Below, one piece after another: positions 57,820-64,000 of a stretch of 64,000 nt of DNA; within the stretch, counting starts at the first letter, position 1; every line of letters begins with the position of its first letter. The notes under the pieces are model-generated. The model had not been told where the DNA came from. It saw only the letters and a program-made list of their open reading frames with translations, and did no database searches. This stretch comes from Saxidomus purpurata (lineage: Eukaryota > Mollusca > Bivalvia > Venerida > Veneridae), in NCBI GenBank assembly GCA_022818135.1, contig JAFMSR010000007.1, positions 25,254,820 through 25,318,819 of the forward strand. Direction: 5' to 3'. A program made the position numbers and the translations under genes.

Positions 57820-59650
57820 AAAATGGCCTCTGAAGTTAAAGTCCAAGTGACCCCAAGAAAGAAAGCTGATTATAAATACCCCAAGAAGTAAATGTTATCA
57901 CGCAATAGATGTGATAACAAATCACACTGGAAACAAAATATCAGAAAAAGAAACATCTTAATATGTGAGAAAAGTTATGTCGCTCCTGCATCAAAGTGAG
58001 AAGTAGGAGGAAAATGTGTGAAATCTGTTTACTACAGCAGGTGCAAGTTCAAATACTTTGACATAATAACTGATCAAGTTAAAAATCATATTTTCAAATA
58101 GTACTATAGCCCTGACATGATCTATGAACGTAAACGAGATTTTATTTCATACCATGTGGTTGTCAAAGAAGTTTAAAAAGTAACAAGAAGACATACAAAA
58201 ACGCTGCGAGAAAATACACATTGCCGATTTCAGATGGAAATAATGTGCCTGTGTGCAAACAATTCTTTTAAAAACATTAGACATAAGCGACAAAATGGTG
58301 AGATACACTTTGAAAAAAGAGTATTGAGATCATTTACTGGTACAGATAGAAGGAGCAGTCATTCTCCAGGAATTAAGATTGCATACAATTGAAAAAAGTA
58401 TGTAAAGAGACATATCGAATCCTATCGAGTAATTGATTCTCATTATCAGGGGCAGGGAACAATACGCCAGTTTTTAGGCGAGAACCTTAATATTTAACAA
58501 GAGTGCCAAACTGTCACAAAATACGCCCGTCAAGGAGGCATAACTCAGTATCTGGCAGTTCATTGGTTTTGCAAAACCTGCGAGAACTTTAGAGCAGACA
58601 CGACTAATTCACCTTTTTGAACCATAGAGCTGAGAAGGCTAATTTCATTATCATTCGCCATAATCCAAAAGTGCCTAGGTCGATTTGGCTTGTTATCAAA
58701 CTTGGCCTAGATATTATGCCCACAAATATTTTCACTAAGTTAGTTAAAGATCAGATTGAAACTGACTTAAAGAGCGGACAAGACTATTATTTAGCAAATT
58801 TTGTGTAATTCAAGGGCCATAATCCTAAAGTGCCTGAGGCGATTTGGCTGGTTATCAAACTAGGCCTAGATATTATGCACACAAACATTTTCACCTAATT
58901 TGGTCAAGATCGGAGTAAGACTGTTTGACTTAGAGAGCGGACAAGGTTAATTTTGCCAATTTTGCATAAATCAAGTGCTATAATCCAAAAGTATCTGGGT
59001 CGATTTGGCTGGTTATTAAGAACACATAAGTAGAAAAGAACTTACAAGGCAGGAAAAGGAAAGGGACAAAGAAAGGTCAAAGTCAGTACATGTAATGACA
59101 TTTGATTTACAATCCGTACTGTACATCCTATGTTCTACAGTAAGTGAACTGTTCTATAAACGAAAGCTGAATTGCTACAACTTGTCCTTATTTTATCTTT
59201 CTGACAAAAAATGATTCTGCTACATTTTGGGATGAAACTTATGGAAACAGAGGTTCTGATAAAATTCGAAGCTCCCTCATATCATACATAAATGGTCTTC
59301 CATCTTCTATAACGCATGTCATCCTGTATTCAGACTGTTGCTCTGGGCAACACAGGAATCAGTACATTACAGCTGGACTGTTACATTTAGTTACTTATCA
59401 CCCAACGGTTGAAATAATGATAGGTTTTGGATTCGGGACATACCCAAATGGAATGTGACTCCATGCATTCCGCAAACGACCCAAAAAGGGAACCGCTATT
59501 TTCATTCCTGACCACTGGAGAAAAATCCACACACTGTTCTTTCCATGCGGTTTTCTTTGATATTAAGAACTACACAAAAGAAACATGCCAAGCACTCAAT
59601 ACTGATACAGAAAGGAACAGGGTAAACTTTAAAAATAAAGAACCATAAGG
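57820..59650 (+). pseudogene. Broken transposase-like gene (GHTQMECDS-type family)
   Basis: Translation in shifting frames gives protein-like blocks that I recognise from a widespread invertebrate transposase-like family, whose superfamily I cannot name. They are CDNKSHWKQNIRKRN (57910 on), DMIYERKRDFISYHVVVKEV, KYTLPISDGNNVPVCKQFF, TLDISDKMVRYTLKK, VKRHIESYRVIDSHYQ (to 58495), then ELTRQEKERDKERSKSVHVM with TFDLQSVLYIPCSTVSELFY (about 59036-59160), and SGHTQMECDSMHS near 59435-59475. Stops at several positions and at least three frameshifts rule out function. The gene is interrupted at 58496 by a HINE, and about 100 residues expected between the two halves appear to be missing. Confidence 0.65.
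58496..59015 (-). mobile_element. HINE-like element inserted in the transposase pseudogene
   Basis: Reverse-orientation relative of 18625-19317. AACAAGAGTGCCAAACTGTC (the 3' end reversed) opens it, followed by TAACTCAGTATCTGGCAG and units with CCATAATCCAAAAGTGCCT.GG and AGAGCGGACAAG.TTAA. It lies between recognisable transposase blocks, so it arrived after that transposon. Unlike the relative, no GC-rich leader is kept, so the 5' end is probably truncated. Confidence 0.65.
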
Positions 59651-59975
59651 GTGACCAATGACATGCCTGACAAGATCTATGTCATCTACGCAGATCAATG
59701 CGAGGCCGTTCGTCTGAAGGTCTGAATCAGAAATACGAAGGAAAATTTACAATTTCTGAAACAAAGAGAAAGACCGATGTCACTGTGTGATCGTAACATA
59801 TCATTTGCCTGTACCTGATAGTCGAGAAGTCGATGGTGACAGTGATAAGGGCTTGTTTGATAAATTCATATTTCTAGGACTATGTTTCTGAATATTCGCG
59901 CAAAGATGTAAATGGTTTGTGTATAAAATATCACGAATATACAACTTACAAGAGTTCTTTGATGCAGATGAGCCC

Positions 59976-61039
59976 TTAAGTTCTGAAGAATAAAATCAAA
60001 AATCATAAATCCATAAGGGCTCATCTGCAAATATGACCAATGCATTAAATGAATTATGCATATATATAGTGTTTGTAAAGACCTTTACCATCTGAATAAA
60101 TGTGGACAATCTGTTATAACTTGAATATCCGAAATTTTGTATATCCTAAAACCTTTAATTAGCTTTTTCTCCACTTTTTGATTTTTGCAAATGATTCCTT
60201 TTTGTTTCTAATGTGACGATTTGCACCTTTTAAGAATGAAACATTAGACCTAAACTCATGGCTATAATGCATATGACAAGACTGGAACTACAATATACTG
60301 TATGTTTATTTCATTTCAATAACTGTCACATGGAGTTGGAGTACCTTTCGAAAATGCATACACAACGAATTGGTGTAGCTTTTATTGGTACTTTGAAGAA
60401 TAGAAAAACATTCTAAAGTTTTCTTCAATTTATATCTGTACATAAAAAACAAGTAAACTGAATACTGCCACTGTCACAGTTGATTTAATGTACTGAATTG
60501 TGATATATGTGGTAGGCCACCTGTCTGTTAAAAAAATATAACCCTTAGGTAATGGTTCTGCAAGTAATTGGTACATCATTGGATTATTTTAGTGGACTGT
60601 GCCATCTTTCGAAAACTTAAATCTGCTTTTTGATCATTAGCCATTAGAGTTGCCATTGAAAAGTAATATATTTTGAACTATGGAAGATCTACTCACCATT
60701 TTTTCTCAAACAAAATAGAACTTTCAAATCTCTGTCATTAAAGAAACTTTACAATAATGCTAGATTTTCTGGATCTAATTTATCTGTAATATTACTATGC
60801 CACGGCGCCAGTCTAGTTATAAATAAATGTACACACTATTTATAAAGATTCGATACCCACAAGATATATTTACAATACATATTTGACATCATTATACCCC
60901 TTTCGTCCAGATTTTAAATCTAGGAAATCTTTATTAAATAATAGTAGAGAAAACAAAACAAAAATAATATCAAACAGGGAATGCCACGTACCAAAAACGC
61001 AGCCTCCCCAAAACGAGCCCCACAGCACCCAGAAGTGCA
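59976..61039. other. AT-rich non-coding stretch
   Basis: Contains the extra GGGCTCATCTGCA motif (60017-60029). Nothing else is supported. Confidence 0.4.
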
Positions 61040-61047
61040 CACCAACA

Positions 61048-61138
61048 ACACACACACACACACACATACACACACAACACACACACACACACACACAATC
61101 ATGTACACACACACACACATATACTACCGACACACACT
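61048..61138. repeat. (CA)n microsatellite
   Basis: About 90 bases of ACACAC with few interruptions. It generates artificial frames on both strands. Confidence 0.95.
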
Positions 61139-61179
61139 AGCATACAAAGCAAACACACGAGGACAAAACGAACAATTAA

Positions 61180-61625
61180 AGGAACACAGTGGGGCACCGC
61201 CTTGGAACGGTCAGTGGCAAAAACACCACTGGGGAGCTTAAACCGGTTTATGGTGCGCACCCAACCTCACTCTTACCCCCACCATGTTCCAAAGTCACAG
61301 GACAGTGTAAATAAAAGTAATCCCTGCTAGGTGAATCTCTAACACACGCAATGGAAACAAAAGGCATGGTATGTAAAACACAAAAATGCTCGTGTATAAA
61401 TATATAAAAAGCAAACCTTGAGAACCAAAACACGTATGTACTCAATGCCTTTGCAGAAGGCAGAGCACCAAGAGAAACACCCTTAAGGGCCCGACGAAAC
61501 AGGCCAGAGGACAGAAATCAAAACAGTTTCGTCCCAGTGGGATTTAAAAACTGCCCATCACAGAGTCCTCCCCCTCTTCCGTCAGACACAATCAAAGAGG
61601 GAAGCATAGCGTCCAACTGTAAACG
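61180..61625 (-). repeat. Unclassified interspersed repeat
   Basis: Distinct GC-richer sequence with CAGTGGGGCACCGCC, an inverted-looking CCAGTGGTGTTTTTGCCACTG (minus strand) and GCGCACCATAAACCGGTTTA. It looks like a repeat I associate with bivalve genomes from memory, but no second copy occurs in this window, so the call is weak. Confidence 0.3.
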
Positions 61626-61739
61626 GGTTGAACACCAAACATGCGGTGTGTCTCAAAACAGTTGGGTCGTAACCTCTTTTAACAAAACGTTTTATAATTT
61701 TAGCAAATACAGTTGGAAAATTGTGAAGGTATAAATGCC

Positions 61740-62289
61740 CTCGATGTTAAGTGCTTATTAAGAAACTTTCATCTATTGATTTATTGTCTTTAAACAGAGT
61801 AATCACACAAATGGTGTAAGAACCATGTCGTGGGCTTGGGGCAATAAAGTCGTGACTTCATTTTTATTCAAACTTATTTTTTTGCATGAATTGTTTTATA
61901 TATAAACATATATTTTAATGAAACAAAAAAAATAAAATAAAAAGAAATAGCAAAGAACATAATTTTCAAAATTTTTTATCTCAGTTTTCGGCATTTCGGT
62001 TCGTGAATATAGTTGCAACTCAACTTAAAATGATTTTTGTGTGAACTTTACATACTATTTTTATATGCAAATATCATGTAACTCAGGGAGCATTTATTCT
62101 AATCTAGCTGTTAAATAAAACAGTGATCAACCATTTGATAAGCATTTCACTTACTACAGTCAGTTTTCTGTTGCTATAATAATGTCATGTATTGCAGAAA
62201 AAAGTCCTATATATGTTATATTATATAAGGTATTAGAAATTTATTTTAGTTAGACACAATAAAATATGAAATATTATGCCATTATGAGA
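61740..62289. other. AT-rich non-coding stretch, no supported feature
   Basis: Nothing supported beyond A/T-rich sequence. Confidence 0.4.
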
Positions 62290-62550
62290 GCTAATACAGC
62301 CTCAGGCGTTTAGTGATTAGAGTCGCTGACTTGAAATCACTGTTACATTAACCACTCATTCATAGAGGGTTCTTGGTTCAAATCCTACAGACGACCATGA
62401 CACTTTATGGGAGAAAGTTAGCGGTTTCTTACGGAAAATAGGGTTCTAGTACTGGCTCTTTCCAGCAAAGATAGGTCTACAGGTAAACTGTCCGCCTGTA
62501 CACATGACTGAACTACGGTTGAAACGGACTTTAAAACCATTCTACAACAA
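62290..62550 (+). repeat. tRNA-derived SINE, decayed
   Basis: An A-box-like GCGTTTAGTGATTAGAGTCGC (from about 62307) and a B-box GGTTCAAATCC (62373-62383) are separated by an insertion of roughly 20 bases. The body has AGTACTGGCTCTTTCCAG, shared with 17138-17320, and the tail ACTGAACTACGGTTGAAACGG is typical of mollusc SINE 3' ends. Confidence 0.6.
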
Positions 62551-63184
62551 AAATACATTATATTAGAGTTTAACTTACTACAATATTTTCCTCAAACAAT
62601 TATGTGACTGTTGGTTTAAATCCAGCATTTTAAATACGTTTCTGCAGACAGGTAACCTAATCGTTGTTCATTTGAAGGACTAGTACTCAAAAATTAAAAC
62701 ACGATTCATACATTTGTATTTAATATGTGACAGACCCAGTTTAATGTTCTAATATCCAGCGTAGCATGGTGATGGTGCATTATTTTTCCTTGATAAGTTT
62801 ACATAAGAAAGTTGATCAATTACAAGATAGTCTTTTGTTGTCCTCAACAGTGAAGGCAAATGGAAGCATTATACGAGGAACCTGCAAACAATTTTGTCGC
62901 TAATGAGATTTCATAGATTTATTCCAGCTGTATTTTAAAACACTTCCCGGCACCTCGATTCTGTTTTCAATAGCTACCGATAATCGTTTATTTGTGCAAA
63001 TTGCTTTTCAAATGACCGAGATATTTAAGTTTGAAGTGTATGCAGTAATACACACTAATCATTCTACAATTCACATTGTAACATTCTGAAGGAGAAATCT
63101 TTCTGCTAATTTTACAATTAATTACTACCCAGATAAAATTAAATGGGTTTACAATGCATAACATAGGAAACATCGCGAGTTAGT

Positions 63185-63744
63185 GTCTGAAACCTTTAAC
63201 CAGATTAGTTTCCTGCTAAAACTATCTTTTGTACTATGTATACAAAATCCGAAAGGTCTCAACTTGAATGTGGTAAAAGTCTAAATTTTAAATTTACTTT
63301 GACCCTTTTGCACAATAGAACTGTCTTTAGAGGCGATGGACATTAATCATTACGACACCATATAGGTCCAGTACCTTCATTATACCCGTAACATCATCAA
63401 ACTTTACCTGCATATTACGGTTTACTTCCAGACGGAGCCACATTGTTTGATACCCAACAGGTTGCATACTACTCTGCATTTCCCTGTCAACTACATCACC
63501 AACACTTACCATTGGAGTATATACATGTATGTTCAAACTGCGACGTTTCATGTTCATCTTTTGCAGGGTTCTGTACAGTTGATGCAATGACAGCAAACTG
63601 ATACCATACCTAAGTATAAAAAAATCCAAGAATTTCTTTATTTTTAAAACCGTACTTGAAATATTCAGCAACAAGTGATGTATTTTCAACATTCACAGAT
63701 AATGGTGGCACCACAGCAACTATCCTCCCCATCAGAGCGCGCAT
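63185..63744 (-). pseudogene. IS3-like integrase-core transposase fragment (IS3EU-like)
   Basis: The minus-strand ATG at 63744 opens a frame with YFKYGFKNKEILGFF, then after a one-base shift near 63610 continues with YGISLLSLHQLYRTLQKMNM and VGYQTMWLRLEVNRNMQVKF ... GIMKVLDLYGV to a stop at 63327. These match the N-terminal helix-turn-helix region of animal integrase-core proteins related to bacterial IS3 transposases (the GYRxM...V...I MK.LDP.GV pattern). Beyond the stop a weak continuation resembles WH.DGYDKLKPFG, the first catalytic Asp region, with several stops to about 63185. The AG before the second block could be mistaken for a splice acceptor. It is a dead fragment, not a host gene. 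Confidence 0.6.
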
Positions 63745-64000
63745 GGAACAAAACAAAACACACATTTCATTTTCTTTCCCCGTCTCTTAAGAGTCTGAAT
63801 TTATAAAAGAAATTAGGTCCTAAAAATAACAAATGTTTACCATTGAATATTGTAAAATTGTATGATGATTTTATGTTTAGATGTGCAGGAATTAAACATT
63901 AAAAGCGTTTCCCCGAGTTTCTTATTACAAGCATGTGCACAAGAAATACTATGTGGCACAGTATAAAGTTCTGCTATTAAGACCACGAAATTATGCGAAA

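Larger units (their letters stand above)
56925..59975 (+). mobile_element. Decayed DNA transposon with GGCTCATCTGCA ends
   Basis: GGCTCATCTGCA at 56925-56936 is the inverted match of TGCAGATGAGCC at 59963-59974. The interior holds a broken transposase-like gene (57820-59650). A further GGGCTCATCTGCA lies at 60017-60029, perhaps the end of a second element. No target duplication was identified, so the boundaries are tentative. Confidence 0.5.

Noticed and set aside
63327..63609. Host gene exon with a splice acceptor at 63609/63610
   Set aside because: The sequence upstream of the AG continues the same transposase-like protein in the adjacent frame, so a one-base shift explains it better.

Overview
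This is an AT-rich animal (eukaryotic) window, almost certainly from a bivalve mollusc. The evidence is the density of repeat types typical of bivalve DNA: rolling-circle-type elements carrying 155-175 bp tandem units and GTCCGTCCGTC-like leaders, tRNA-derived SINEs with GGTTCGAATC-type B boxes, and one intron-containing, RING-less TRIM-like gene with two B-boxes, a coiled coil and a propeller-like tail. I cannot name the genus. Two 500-base N runs (2242-2741 and 20738-21237) are scaffold gaps.

Protein-coding content is very low. The only well-supported host gene is the two-exon TRIM-like gene at 46885-48867 (+). Its reading frame ends 11 codons before a more family-like ending because of what looks like one extra T. 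Two weak exon candidates are a last exon at 4290-4502 (-) and a first exon at about 51315-51333 (+). Two dead transposase genes are recognisable: one with a GHTQMECDS-type motif (57820-59650, +), cut by a later insertion, and an IS3-like integrase-core fragment (63185-63744, -).

The rest is a layered record of mobile DNA. From left to right: SINEs and a hairpin repeat (0.4-1.3 kb); a three-copy interspersed family (1.7, 20.3 and 36.0 kb); a TTAA-flanked MITE with a second copy at 50.8 kb; a 2.47-kb element with 500-bp inverted arms and a 5-bp target duplication (7436-9908); a run of Helentron/HINE-like elements with internal tandem repeats, one inserted cleanly into another (11.8-20.0 kb); a 4.94-kb element with about 1.07-kb inverted arms and a perfect 8-bp target duplication (26163-31101); a perfect 394-bp tandem duplication built on a long hairpin (32338-33125); a 4.7-kb inverted repeat (39208-43951) with a partial third copy; a 585-bp near-perfect palindrome with an 8-bp target duplication (49976-50560); and a composite element (53278-55851) in which GGCC-rich arrays in opposite orientation enclose an array of self-complementary GCGAACTG repeats, all inserted in another HINE tandem array.

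No operon-like gene cooperation exists here. The working relationships are between transposon layers (who inserted into whom), and several can be read directly from restored empty sites or target duplications. All family names are from recognition, not searches.
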